A DNA stretch of 64,000 nucleotides from Candidatus Dadabacteria bacterium UBA1144 (lineage in GTDB: Bacteria; Desulfobacterota_D; UBA1144): the NCBI GenBank assembly GCA_002311855.1, contig DCAB01000019.1, positions 48,157 to 112,156 on the forward strand. Reading direction: 5' to 3'. Both the position numbers and the translations under genes were made by a program. The notes beneath the pieces were generated by a model. The model was given only the letters and a program-made list of their open reading frames with translations. It was not told the DNA's origin and did not search any database. Shown piece after piece: positions 18,213-27,113 of this stretch (the stretch's first letter is position 1; each line of letters begins with the position of its first letter).

Positions 18213-19157
18213 TTGTCAAACCTTCCAAAAATATCAATAATCGGAGCCGGTAATGTAGGTGCATCGGCTGCCTATAGAGTACTAGAACTCAATCTTGCCG
18301 ATGTCGTTTTGTTAGATATTGTGGAGGGACTACCTCAAGGAAAATCATTAGATTTATCTCAAATGGTTGCTGTTTCTGGGTCTTCCTCGAGAATTATGGG
18401 TACAAACGATTATGAAGATACAAAAGAATCAGATGTAGTAATAGTAACTTCAGGATTAGCAAGAAAACCTGGTATGAGTCGGGATGACCTCATAACTACC
18501 AATACTAAAATAATTAAAGAGGTAATCGAAAAAGTTGTTCAAAATTCTCCTAATTCGATTTTGATTATTGTCACTAATCCTCTAGATGCAATGACATATG
18601 TTGCCCATAAAGTCAGTGGATTTTCTAAACAGAAAGTAATGGGAATGGCTGGAATCCTAGATGCTTCAAGGTTTAAGGCCTTTCTTGCTATGGAACTGAA
18701 GGTAGCTGCGTCGGAAATTGACACTCTAGTGCTAGGTGGACATGGTGATGATATGGTCCCACTCAAAAATTTTACATCTGTATCGGGAACTCCTATAGTT
18801 GAACTTGTCAATAATAAAAAATTGGATGAGATTATTCAGCGAACTCGAGACGGTGGAGCCGAAATAGTCAAACTTCTCAAAACAGGTAGTGCTTTTTATG
18901 CTCCGGGAGTGTGTGCTGTAGAAATGGCGGAAACGATTCTAAAAGATCAAAAAAAATTATTGCCATGTTGTACATTTGTAGATGGAGAATATGGTATAAA
19001 AAATCAATTTTTAGGACTCCCAGTCATATTGTCATCAAAGGGAGTAGAAGAAATTGTCGAAATTGAATTATCTGAATCTGAACAAAACGATTTGCGTGTT
19101 TCAGCCTCACATGTAAAAGAGCTTTGTGATTTGATTGATAGTTCTGGTTTAATTTGA
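18213..19157 (+). CDS. mdh: Malate dehydrogenase (LDH-like type)
   Basis: Mdh oxidises malate to oxaloacetate with NAD+. This 314-residue enzyme has the Rossmann motif IGAGNVGASAA and the malate-specific loop GLARKPGMSRDDL, whose Arg residues distinguish it from lactate dehydrogenase. The catalytic His is in GGHGDDMVPL. The start is TTG at 18213, giving MSNLPKISIIGAG. It is 26 nt after icd. Confidence 0.95.
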   Translation: MSNLPKISIIGAGNVGASAAYRVLELNLADVVLLDIVEGLPQGKSLDLSQMVAVSGSSSRIMGTNDYEDTKESDVVIVTSGLARKPGMSRDDLITTNTKIIKEVIEKVVQNSPNSILIIVTNPLDAMTYVAHKVSGFSKQKVMGMAGILDASRFKAFLAMELKVAASEIDTLVLGGHGDDMVPLKNFTSVSGTPIVELVNNKKLDEIIQRTRDGGAEIVKLLKTGSAFYAPGVCAVEMAETILKDQKKLLPCCTFVDGEYGIKNQFLGLPVILSSKGVEEIVEIELSESEQNDLRVSASHVKELCDLIDSSGLI

Positions 19158-19190
19158 TAGATATCGGTTTTTAGGTTTTGTTAAATCGGT

Positions 19191-19196
19191 TATAAT
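19191..19196 (+). promoter_or_regulatory. Putative sdh promoter -10, flanked by a 7-bp inverted repeat
   Basis: TATAAT at 19191-19196 lies in the 107-nt gap before sdhC. The -35 region is weak (TTTTTA, 17 bp upstream). AAATCGG at 19183-19189 and its complement CCGATTT at 19218-19224 bracket the -10 and the expected start site, so a regulator could bind there. Function is inferred only. Confidence 0.35.
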
Positions 19197-19264
19197 TAGT
19201 AAAAATCGATGGAATTTCCGATTTGATCTCGAGTCTAACAGACTGTTAAAGGAGTAGTGCGGAG

Positions 19265-20110
19265 ATGAATCATGCACCAGATTCAGGATTAATGCCTTAC
19301 ACTATGACGAACCGTATGGACAACTGGTGGATTGAGCCCTTATGGACGGGCTTAGGTTTCCTTGCTTTCATTATTTATACTACATGGGCTGTATTTGAAG
19401 CTGATTATTATTGGTGGAGTGCTGGAGCCGAAGGGTTTGGTGGCTACTTGTCACCATTTTATTCTCCACTTATTTTTATCAATCCTCTGGCGGAAGGTGT
19501 AGCGCCGATGAGCCATAGTTGGTTAGGCTCCTGGCCTACATGGTGGCCTAATTTAATACCAGCTTCTCCTGCTCTTTTTATATTGTTTGGGCCTTTATCC
19601 TTTCGTTTGACTTGTTATTATTATAGAAAATTTTATTACCGTGCATATTTTATGGCCCCACCTGCATGTGCGGTAAAAGGAATAGAACAAAAGGAGTACA
19701 AAGGGGAAACTTCATTGTTTCTTTTTCAGAATTTACATCGCTATACTATGTATGTCGCACTAATATTTATTATAATTCTATCTTATGATGCAATTCTTGC
19801 TTTTTTCAGAAATGGACAATTTGGAGTTGGAGTTGGCTCGATAATTTTACTTATAAATCCAATATTATTAGCAGGTTACACCTTTGGTTGCCATGCTTTT
19901 CGCCATGTTGTGGGAGGCAAACATAACTGCTTCTCTTGTTCTAAAGGAAAACAGAAAATTAGATTCAAAGTTTGGCAAGGTGTCTCCTGGCTGAATGGCA
20001 GGCATATGTTCTGGGCGTGGATTAGTATGATTTGGGTTGCATTTGCAGATGTTTATGTTCGGATGGTAGCAAATGGAAGTTGGGTAGATTTTAATACTTG
20101 GGGTTATTGA
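19265..20110 (+). CDS. sdhC: Succinate dehydrogenase membrane anchor, large five-helix type
   Basis: This 281-residue integral membrane protein precedes sdhA and sdhB and there is no separate sdhD, so it is the sole anchor. About five transmembrane helices are visible (near 28-48, 100-120, 155-175, 185-207, 245-270). It resembles the anchor of the actinobacterial Sdh1 type rather than the small SdhC/SdhD pair. A striking cluster follows the fourth helix: Cys209, His210, His214, His220, Cys222 and Cys225. Mycobacterial Sdh1 is reported to hold a membrane-embedded Rieske-type [2Fe-2S] centre, and this cluster could be its ligand set (inference). GGAG motifs precede the ATG. Confidence 0.85.
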   Translation: MNHAPDSGLMPYTMTNRMDNWWIEPLWTGLGFLAFIIYTTWAVFEADYYWWSAGAEGFGGYLSPFYSPLIFINPLAEGVAPMSHSWLGSWPTWWPNLIPASPALFILFGPLSFRLTCYYYRKFYYRAYFMAPPACAVKGIEQKEYKGETSLFLFQNLHRYTMYVALIFIIILSYDAILAFFRNGQFGVGVGSIILLINPILLAGYTFGCHAFRHVVGGKHNCFSCSKGKQKIRFKVWQGVSWLNGRHMFWAWISMIWVAFADVYVRMVANGSWVDFNTWGY

Positions 20111-20115
20111 TAAGC

Positions 20116-21954
20116 ATGGCTGAAATAGAAATCATAGAACATGATGTAATTGTCGTGGGTGCAGGCGGGGCTGGTCTCAGAGCCGCAATTCAATGTTCAT
20201 CTAGAGGTTTAAGTACTGGGCTGGTTTGCAAATCTCTATTAGGAAAAGCACATACAGTTATGGCTGAAGGCGGCGTAGCCGCTGCTCTAGGAAATGTAGA
20301 TGAGCGCGACGATTGGAAAGTTCATTTCAGAGATACAATGCGCGGAGGGAAATTCCTTAATCTTTGGAGGATGGCTGAATTACATGCCAAACAGGCTCCT
20401 GATCGTGTAAGGGAATTAGAAGAATGGGGTGCGGTTTTTGATAGAACACAATCTGGATTAATAAATCAGCGTAACTTTGGTGGTCATAGGTACCCCCGTC
20501 TTGCTCATGTAGGCGACCGTACCGGTCTTGAAATGATTCGTACATTGCAAGATTATGGTGTTCATCAAGGAATTGAAGTTTATATGGAGTGTACTGCTTT
20601 AGATTTACTAAAGGACGGAGATAAAATTTCTGGGATGGTTGCCATGTGGCGCGAAACAGGCCGATTTGTTACTTTTAAGGCTAAAGCAATTATTTTAGCT
20701 ACAGGCGGTGCTGGAAAAGCATGGAAAATAACTTCGAATTCTTGGGAATATACTGGTGATGGGTATGCAATGGCTTATGAAGCAGGCGCTGAATTAATGG
20801 ATATGGAATTTACTCAATTTCACCCAACGGGAATGGTATGGCCTCCTTCCGTCAGGGGGACACTTGTTACGGAGGGAGTAAGAGGAGACGGTGGGATATT
20901 GATTAATAGCCAAGGTAAACGTTTTATGTTTGATTATATTCCTGACCTTTATGCTCCTGAGACTGCTGATACCGAGGAAGAAGCGGCTAGATGGCTAGAT
21001 GGCGACAAGAGCGCTAGGAGGCCACCAGAATTGTTGACTCGCGACGTTGTGGCACGTGCTATACGTCAAGAAGTAAAAGATCGTAGAGGATCTCCCCATG
21101 GAGGTGCGTTTCTTGATATTGCCAGTCGTAGAAGCGCAGATGATATCAAAAGGAAACTTCCTTCTATGTATCATCAATTTAAAGTGTTAGCAGAATTGGA
21201 TATTACAAAAGAACCTATGGAAGTCGGACCAACATTACACTATTTTATGGGGGGTATAAGGGTCGACTCTGATTCCCAAATGTCCACCGTGCCTGGACTT
21301 TTTGCTTGTGGCGAATGTTCTGGAGGGATGCATGGTGCAAATCGCCTTGGTGGTAACTCGTTATCAGATTTATTAGTTTTTGGAAAGCTAGCTGGAGATG
21401 GTGCTGCAGACTATATAAGCGGAACCAACTTTAGCGCATTGATTAATCAAGAAGAAGTTGAATCCATTGTACGTGCGGGGACACAAATTCTAAATCGTGA
21501 ATCCGGAAAAAATCCCTATCTCTTACACGAGGAACTACAAGAAGCAATGCAAGACAAGGTTGGTATTGTTCGATCGAATGAGTTATTAACCGAAGGAATT
21601 AAACAATTAGATGAATTCAAAGAAGCATACAAACAAGTAAAAGCAGATGGAGCTTCGCAATTTAATCCCGGATGGCATGAGGCGTTGTCCTTACGTAATT
21701 TAATAATTACCGCTGAAGCAGTAGCAAAGTCCGCATTAATGAGAGAAGAAAGTAGGGGTGCACATAGTAGGATTGATTTTCCTGGTGAACAGGACGAATG
21801 GCTTAAGTATAATATAGTTGCTAGTAAAAATGGTGATGGTTCGATGAGTACAAAAAAAATAGAACGTGAAAGACCAGATAGTGAATTAGAACGTATCGCA
21901 AATTTAACGATTGAAGAATTAGAAAAGGAAGTAGAATCGGAGAGGAACAAGTAA
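20116..21954 (+). CDS. sdhA: Succinate dehydrogenase / fumarate reductase flavoprotein subunit
   Basis: SdhA holds covalently bound FAD and oxidises succinate to fumarate. The dinucleotide motif VVGAGGAGLRAA is near residue 14, and the FAD-linking His46 lies in KAHTVMAEGG. HPTGMVWPP and the catalytic-Arg region follow. The ATG at 20116 (MAEIEIIEHD) gives 612 residues, 5 nt after sdhC; an in-frame TTG at 20098 inside sdhC is less likely. The stop overlaps sdhB by one base (TAATG). Confidence 0.96.
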   Translation: MAEIEIIEHDVIVVGAGGAGLRAAIQCSSRGLSTGLVCKSLLGKAHTVMAEGGVAAALGNVDERDDWKVHFRDTMRGGKFLNLWRMAELHAKQAPDRVRELEEWGAVFDRTQSGLINQRNFGGHRYPRLAHVGDRTGLEMIRTLQDYGVHQGIEVYMECTALDLLKDGDKISGMVAMWRETGRFVTFKAKAIILATGGAGKAWKITSNSWEYTGDGYAMAYEAGAELMDMEFTQFHPTGMVWPPSVRGTLVTEGVRGDGGILINSQGKRFMFDYIPDLYAPETADTEEEAARWLDGDKSARRPPELLTRDVVARAIRQEVKDRRGSPHGGAFLDIASRRSADDIKRKLPSMYHQFKVLAELDITKEPMEVGPTLHYFMGGIRVDSDSQMSTVPGLFACGECSGGMHGANRLGGNSLSDLLVFGKLAGDGAADYISGTNFSALINQEEVESIVRAGTQILNRESGKNPYLLHEELQEAMQDKVGIVRSNELLTEGIKQLDEFKEAYKQVKADGASQFNPGWHEALSLRNLIITAEAVAKSALMREESRGAHSRIDFPGEQDEWLKYNIVASKNGDGSMSTKKIERERPDSELERIANLTIEELEKEVESERNK

Positions 21955-22706
21955 TGGCTTTACGAAATTTTAAACTTTTCAGAGGCGATAAATCCGGCGG
22001 GCAAATGGAGAATTATCAGATAGAAGTTGACAAAGGGATGGTTGTGCTTGATGTGATCCATCGCATACAAGCTGAGCAAGCCAATGATTTGGCTGTACGT
22101 TGGAATTGTAAGGCAGGAAAATGTGGTTCTTGTAGCGTGGAAATTAACGGAAAACCAAAACTATCGTGTATGACGCGTATGAATGAATATAGTGCTGAAG
22201 ACACGATTTATGTTCGCCCAATTCGAACTTTTCCGGTGATAAAGGATCTAGTTACTGATGTTTCTTGGAATTACGAGCAAAACAAAAGGATTACACCTTT
22301 CACTCCCGATACCAAACAAAAAAATAAAAATGGTGATTACGTAATGATGCAAGAAGATGTTGACAGGATACAAGAGTTTCGCAAATGTATCGAATGTTAT
22401 TTGTGTCAAGATGTTTGTCATATACTAAGAGACCATAACAAAAAAGATAAATTCGTTGGCCCGAGATTCATGATTCGCATTGCTTCTCTTGATATGCACC
22501 CTTTAGATACTGCAGATAGGATTACGTCCGTTAAAGAAGATTTTGGCTCAGGAATGTGCAATATAACTAGGTGCTGTACGGATGTATGCCCTGAAGATAT
22601 TCAAATAACAGATAATGCCATTATACCTCTGAAAGAACGCGTAGTTGATAAATTTTATGACCCCTTTCTTTGGTTGTGGAGAAAATTTTTAAAAAGAAAT
22701 AAATGA
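21954..22706 (+). CDS. sdhB: Succinate dehydrogenase iron-sulfur subunit
   Basis: SdhB carries electrons from FAD through three clusters to quinone. The [2Fe-2S] ligands are Cys52, Cys57, Cys60 and Cys72 (CKAGKCGSCSVEI). The C-terminal ferredoxin part has CIECYLCQDVC for the [4Fe-4S] centre and CNITRCCTDVCP for the third cluster. Length 250 is usual. It is translationally coupled to sdhA, and the order sdhC-A-B with no sdhD is that of the three-subunit enzyme. Confidence 0.96.
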   Translation: MALRNFKLFRGDKSGGQMENYQIEVDKGMVVLDVIHRIQAEQANDLAVRWNCKAGKCGSCSVEINGKPKLSCMTRMNEYSAEDTIYVRPIRTFPVIKDLVTDVSWNYEQNKRITPFTPDTKQKNKNGDYVMMQEDVDRIQEFRKCIECYLCQDVCHILRDHNKKDKFVGPRFMIRIASLDMHPLDTADRITSVKEDFGSGMCNITRCCTDVCPEDIQITDNAIIPLKERVVDKFYDPFLWLWRKFLKRNK

Positions 22707-22736
22707 ATTTTTTAATTATAAAGAGGATTGTCAATT

Positions 22737-23894
22737 ATGAATATTCATGAATATCAAGCTAAGGATTTGTTTAGGAAATTCAATATAGCTACTTCTGAAG
22801 GAGAAGTTTTTGAAAATGAAACTGAAGCTGAAAAATACGCAAAATCGTTAAACGCAAACGAATTTGTTGTAAAAGCCCAGATCCATGCTGGAGGAAGAGG
22901 AAAGGCCGGAGGTGTGAAGCTTGTAAGGACACCAAGTGAAGTGAAAAAGACTGTGAAAGACATGTTGGGCATGACCTTAGTCACACACCAAACTGGCCCA
23001 GAAGGAAAAGTTGTGAACAAAGTTTACGTAGAAGCCGCATCTTCTATTAAAAAGGAATATTATTTATCTTTTGTAACTGATAGATCTTCTGAAAAAAATG
23101 TGATAATAGCAAGTTCTCAAGGTGGCGTGGATATCGAAAAAGTAGCTGAAGAGACACCAGAAAAATTACTTGCACAACCGATTGATCCAGTTGTTGGCAT
23201 TCAATCTTTTCATGTAAGAAACATCGGCTATTTTCTGGGACTTAATTCTCCCCAAACTAAACAATTAAATGGAATCTTGATTGGAATGTACAATTTGTTT
23301 ACTAAAATGGATTGTGCTTTGGTTGAAGTAAATCCTTTGATATTAACAGAAGAAGATGATATTAAAGCACTTGATGCAAAGGTCAATTTTGATGACAATG
23401 CAGCCTTTAGACACAAAGAATACTCTGAACTTCATGATCCACGAGAGGAGGAACCATCTGAACTTGAAGCAAAAAAATGGGATATTAGCTTTGTAAAATT
23501 AAGTGGAAATATTGGTTGTCTAGTTAACGGAGCTGGTCTTGCCATGGCAACGATGGACATCATAAAATATCATGGTGCCGAACCTGCAAATTTCTTAGAT
23601 GTTGGCGGGGGAGCATCAGTAGAACAAGTTACCCAAGCATTTAAAATGATTCTCAGTGATAAAAATGTTAAAGCAATATTGGTCAATATTTTTGGCGGAA
23701 TCATGAAATGTGATACGATAGCCGACGGTATAATAACAGCCGCAAAGGAAGTTAGCATCAAAGTGCCATTGGTTGTACGTCTAGAAGGAACAAACGTTGA
23801 GCTGGGCAAAAAAATGCTTGTGGAATCAGGTCTAAATATTACTACCGCTTCTACTATGAAAGAAGCTGCGTCAACTGTAGTTAGTCTTATTTAG
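22737..23894 (+). CDS. sucC: Succinyl-CoA synthetase beta subunit
   Basis: SucC is the nucleotide-binding subunit that, with SucD, makes ATP or GTP from succinyl-CoA. MNIHEYQAKDLFRKF is the canonical N-terminus, so the ATG at 22737, 10 nt after GAGG, is chosen over TTG 22728. The ATP-grasp motif QIHAGGRGKAGGVKL and the C-terminal LVNGAGLAMATMD are present. The alpha subunit sucD, normally immediately downstream, is absent from this window; dnaK follows instead. Confidence 0.95.
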   Translation: MNIHEYQAKDLFRKFNIATSEGEVFENETEAEKYAKSLNANEFVVKAQIHAGGRGKAGGVKLVRTPSEVKKTVKDMLGMTLVTHQTGPEGKVVNKVYVEAASSIKKEYYLSFVTDRSSEKNVIIASSQGGVDIEKVAEETPEKLLAQPIDPVVGIQSFHVRNIGYFLGLNSPQTKQLNGILIGMYNLFTKMDCALVEVNPLILTEEDDIKALDAKVNFDDNAAFRHKEYSELHDPREEEPSELEAKKWDISFVKLSGNIGCLVNGAGLAMATMDIIKYHGAEPANFLDVGGGASVEQVTQAFKMILSDKNVKAILVNIFGGIMKCDTIADGIITAAKEVSIKVPLVVRLEGTNVELGKKMLVESGLNITTASTMKEAASTVVSLI

Positions 23895-23898
23895 ACTA

Positions 23899-23926
23899 TT
23901 GACAACAGTTTTTTAATGATTAGCTT
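23899..23926 (+). promoter_or_regulatory. Possible dnaK promoter
   Basis: A perfect TTGACA at 23899-23904 is followed after 16 bp by TAGCTT, which fits TAnnnT. No CIRCE element or clear sigma32 consensus is visible between sucC and dnaK. The weak -10 makes this tentative. Confidence 0.35.
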
Positions 23927-23955
23927 CTATTTAATCAGACTGGAGAGTTGTGTTA

Positions 23956-25860
23956 ATGAGCAAAATCATTGGAATAGATCTTGGTACTACTAATTCATGT
24001 GTGGCCTTCGTTGAGTCGAATGAGCCAAAGGTAATAATTAACGAGGAAGGAAATAGAACGACTCCATCTGTCGTTGGATTCGGTAAAAAAGATACCGAAA
24101 TTCTAGTTGGTGAACCGGCCAAGAGACAAGCCGTTGTTAACCCCGAGAAAACTATTTATTCTGCGAAAAGACTAATTGGAAGAAGATTCGAAGAGACTAA
24201 GGAAGACAGAAAAGTCTTACCTTATGAAGTCGTAAAAAACAAAAATGGAGATGCTTGGATTAAGGTTGACGGTAAAGAGTATTCTCCACCACAAATATCA
24301 GCCAATGTGCTATCCAAATTAAAAAATGCTGCTGAATCATTTCTTGGTGCCAAAGTGACTGATGCGGTGATCACTGTTCCTGCATATTTTAATGACAGCC
24401 AAAGACAAGCAACTAAAGATGCAGGGAAAATTGCAGGTCTCAATGTAGATAGAATTATAAACGAGCCAACAGCCGCAGCATTGGCTTATGGTTTTGATAA
24501 GAAAAAAGATGGTCTAATAGCGGTATATGATTTGGGTGGTGGAACATTCGATATCTCCATACTTGAAGTTGGTGATAGTGTAATCGAAGTTAAATCTACA
24601 AATGGAGATACAACCTTAGGTGGGGATGATTTTGATAGATTGATAATGGATTATTTTATGAGTGAATTCAAAAAAGAAAACGGAGTCGATATAAGTTCAG
24701 ACAAAATGGCTCTGCAGAGATTAAGAGAAGGAGCAGAAAAAGCAAAAATAGAGCTGTCCTCCGCCTTGGAAACTGAGGTTAATCTACCTTTTATTACCGC
24801 TGATCAAAATGGCCCCAAACACCTACTGATAAAATTATCAAGGTCAAAGTTGGAACAAATAATTGATGACAAAATCAAATCTACTTTAGGGCCATGTAAA
24901 AATGCATTAAAAGATGCTGGATTAAAAGCTTCAGATATGAACGAGGTCATTCTAGTTGGTGGTTCTACCAGAATACCTTTAGTTCAAAAAACCGTTACAG
25001 ATTTTTTTGGCAAGGAACCCCATAAAGGTATTAATCCTGATGAAGTTGTTGCCCTTGGTGCGGCTATTCAAGGGGCTGTTTTAAGTGGTGATGTCAAAGA
25101 CATACTACTTCTTGATGTTACTCCTCTATCTTTAGGAATCGAGACATTGGGAGGGGTCAATACTGCAATTATTTCGAGAAACACAACAATACCTACAAAA
25201 ATAAGTCAAATTTTTAGTACCGCGCAAGATAATCAACCAAGTGTTGAAATACATGTAACTCAAGGCGAAAGATCTATGGCTGCAGACAATAGGACATTAG
25301 CGAGATTTATCTTAGCTGGCATTTCTCCGGCCCCTAGAGGCTTACCACAAATCGAAGTTGGATTCGATATTGATTCAGATGGTATTTTGAACGTATCTGC
25401 ACTTGATAAAGCAACAAATAAAGAGCAAAAAATTAAAGTTGAATCTTCTTCGGGTCTTTCAACTGATGAAATAGACGATATGGTTAAAGATGCTAAATCC
25501 AAATCAGAAGAGGATGAAAAAAAGAAAGAATTAATTAACCAGAGAAACAATTTAGACCAATTGATATATGCAACAGAAAAAACCATTTCTGAAAATTCTG
25601 ACAGAATTAATGATTCGGAGAAAAAAGAAATTGAAGATGCTGTTTTGAAGGCAAAAGAATCTTTAGAATCTGAAAATGTTGACGACCTTAAAAATGCATC
25701 TGACGAACTAACTAAAGTGTCACATTCTCTTGCCGAAAAAATGTATAAGCAGGCTAGTGAGGAAGAGGCTAGTAAAAATGCTGACCCTTCAAGTGATGAC
25801 AAAAAAGAAGCTAAAAAAAATGAAGGTGATGTTATAGACGCTGAATTTACTGAAAAGTAG
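23956..25860 (+). CDS. dnaK: Hsp70 chaperone DnaK
   Basis: DnaK binds unfolded peptides in an ATP-controlled cycle with DnaJ and GrpE. The 634 residues show IIGIDLGTTNSC at the N-terminus, DLGGGTFDISIL and VGGSTRIPLVQ in the ATPase domain, the linker DVTPLSLGIET and the substrate domain. The C-terminus ends near GDVIDAEF. ATG 23956 lies 8 nt after GGAGAG; an in-frame GTG at 23950 is less likely. It heads a cluster with rpmE, ppx, grpE and dnaJ. Confidence 0.97.
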   Translation: MSKIIGIDLGTTNSCVAFVESNEPKVIINEEGNRTTPSVVGFGKKDTEILVGEPAKRQAVVNPEKTIYSAKRLIGRRFEETKEDRKVLPYEVVKNKNGDAWIKVDGKEYSPPQISANVLSKLKNAAESFLGAKVTDAVITVPAYFNDSQRQATKDAGKIAGLNVDRIINEPTAAALAYGFDKKKDGLIAVYDLGGGTFDISILEVGDSVIEVKSTNGDTTLGGDDFDRLIMDYFMSEFKKENGVDISSDKMALQRLREGAEKAKIELSSALETEVNLPFITADQNGPKHLLIKLSRSKLEQIIDDKIKSTLGPCKNALKDAGLKASDMNEVILVGGSTRIPLVQKTVTDFFGKEPHKGINPDEVVALGAAIQGAVLSGDVKDILLLDVTPLSLGIETLGGVNTAIISRNTTIPTKISQIFSTAQDNQPSVEIHVTQGERSMAADNRTLARFILAGISPAPRGLPQIEVGFDIDSDGILNVSALDKATNKEQKIKVESSSGLSTDEIDDMVKDAKSKSEEDEKKKELINQRNNLDQLIYATEKTISENSDRINDSEKKEIEDAVLKAKESLESENVDDLKNASDELTKVSHSLAEKMYKQASEEEASKNADPSSDDKKEAKKNEGDVIDAEFTEK

Positions 25861-25888
25861 TTGTAAAATTTAGTTCAGCTGTTAGTAT
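25861..25888 (+). promoter_or_regulatory. Putative rpmE promoter with near-leaderless start
   Basis: TTGTAA (25861-25866) and TAGTAT (25883-25888) are 16 bp apart, and the rpmE ATG follows the -10 by only 8 nt with no Shine-Dalgarno sequence. This implies a leaderless or nearly leaderless message. Confidence 0.4.
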
Positions 25889-25896
25889 TCTCCCCT

Positions 25897-26136
25897 ATGA
25901 AAAAGGATATTCATCCCAATAGTAGAAAAGTTTTGTTTAAGGACATAGCTACAGATGAGACTTATATAATATCGTCTTCAGTTGAAACTAACGAAACTAC
26001 CACACATGAAGGCGTCGAGTACCCTATGGTCAAAGTTGAAATTTCGAGCTCTTCTCATCCTTTTTACTCTGGTAAAGAGAGATCAGGTGGTACGACTGGC
26101 AGAATCGACAAATTCAACAAAAAATATAATAAATAA
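25897..26136 (+). CDS. rpmE2: 50S ribosomal protein L31, cysteine-free type B
   Basis: The 79-residue product begins MKKDIHPNSRKVLFKD and contains SSSSHPFYSGKE, hallmarks of the type B, zinc-independent L31 that lacks the CxxC zinc ligands. Zinc-free L31 is often made under zinc limitation, but here it may be the only copy. There is no ribosome-binding site before the ATG. It sits unusually between dnaK and ppx. Confidence 0.95.
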   Translation: MKKDIHPNSRKVLFKDIATDETYIISSSVETNETTTHEGVEYPMVKVEISSSSHPFYSGKERSGGTTGRIDKFNKKYNK

Positions 26137-26160
26137 CGATAGTATTCGTATAAAGAGAAG

Positions 26161-27069
26161 ATGATATGTGCAGCGGTTGATCTTGGAACAAATGCTTTTA
26201 GATTATCAATAGTAAAGAAAACCAAAAAAAAATCTAAAGTCCTGAAAAGATACAGATCAATAATTGGTCTTGGCTCTTTCATGGATTCACAAAAAAGACT
26301 TCTTCCGCCCCTAAGTTATTACAAAGTACTCGACAAAATATTCTCACTAATTACAGAGTTCAATGTTGAAAAAACTCAAATTGTAGGAACCAGTATATTT
26401 CGTGATTGTAAAAACAAGAAAAGGATTAAAGAAGAATTTAAAAATTTGTATGGTCATGAACTTCGAATAATATCTCCCAAAGAAGAAGCATTGCTTTCTT
26501 CTCAAGGAGCTTTAACAAAAATGAATCTCAACAACCTATACTCCGTTGTCGTAGATATAGGAGGCGGAAGTACTGAAATTATATTAAATAAAAATAAAAC
26601 ACCTATAGGATTTCTTTCGATTGACATAGGAGTGGTAACTCTAATGAGTAAATTTAATTTAAGAGAAAATTTTACAGATAATAATTTGTTTGAAATTCAA
26701 AATTATGCAACTAAAAAATTCTCTAATAAAAAACTTTTTAACCAAATTTGTTCAACAAAATTTGATTTAATAATGAATGCAGGCACTCCTACTACCTTAG
26801 CCGCGATTAAACAAAAAATGAAAATATACAAAGAAAGCTCAATAACTGGATACAAAATTAATAAACAATATGCTTCAATGGTACTCAATAAAATAAAAAA
26901 TATTCCGGCAAAAAAAAGATTAAAAATACCGGGGATGGAAAAAGGTAGAGAGAAAGTTATAATTTATGGACTAATAATCTTGATAACTATCTTGAATATT
27001 TTAAGAAAAAGAGTATTTATTGTTTCAGATTCTGGTATTTTAGAAGGCTTGATATATAAAATAAATTGA
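26161..27069 (+). CDS. Ppx/GppA-family phosphatase
   Basis: Members hydrolyse polyphosphate or the 5'-phosphate of pppGpp. The 302-residue protein covers the two actin-like halves: AAVDLGTNAFRLSIV at the start, VVDIGGGSTEI near residue 135 and NAGTPTTLAAI further on. It lacks the C-terminal HD-like extension of E. coli Ppx and GppA, so it is the short form. Exopolyphosphatase versus guanosine pentaphosphatase cannot be decided. It lies 24 nt after rpmE. Confidence 0.88.
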   Translation: MICAAVDLGTNAFRLSIVKKTKKKSKVLKRYRSIIGLGSFMDSQKRLLPPLSYYKVLDKIFSLITEFNVEKTQIVGTSIFRDCKNKKRIKEEFKNLYGHELRIISPKEEALLSSQGALTKMNLNNLYSVVVDIGGGSTEIILNKNKTPIGFLSIDIGVVTLMSKFNLRENFTDNNLFEIQNYATKKFSNKKLFNQICSTKFDLIMNAGTPTTLAAIKQKMKIYKESSITGYKINKQYASMVLNKIKNIPAKKRLKIPGMEKGREKVIIYGLIILITILNILRKRVFIVSDSGILEGLIYKIN

Positions 27070-27113
27070 ATTTTCTAATTTTATGACTATATTGAAAAAG
27101 TTGGAGTTTATCA

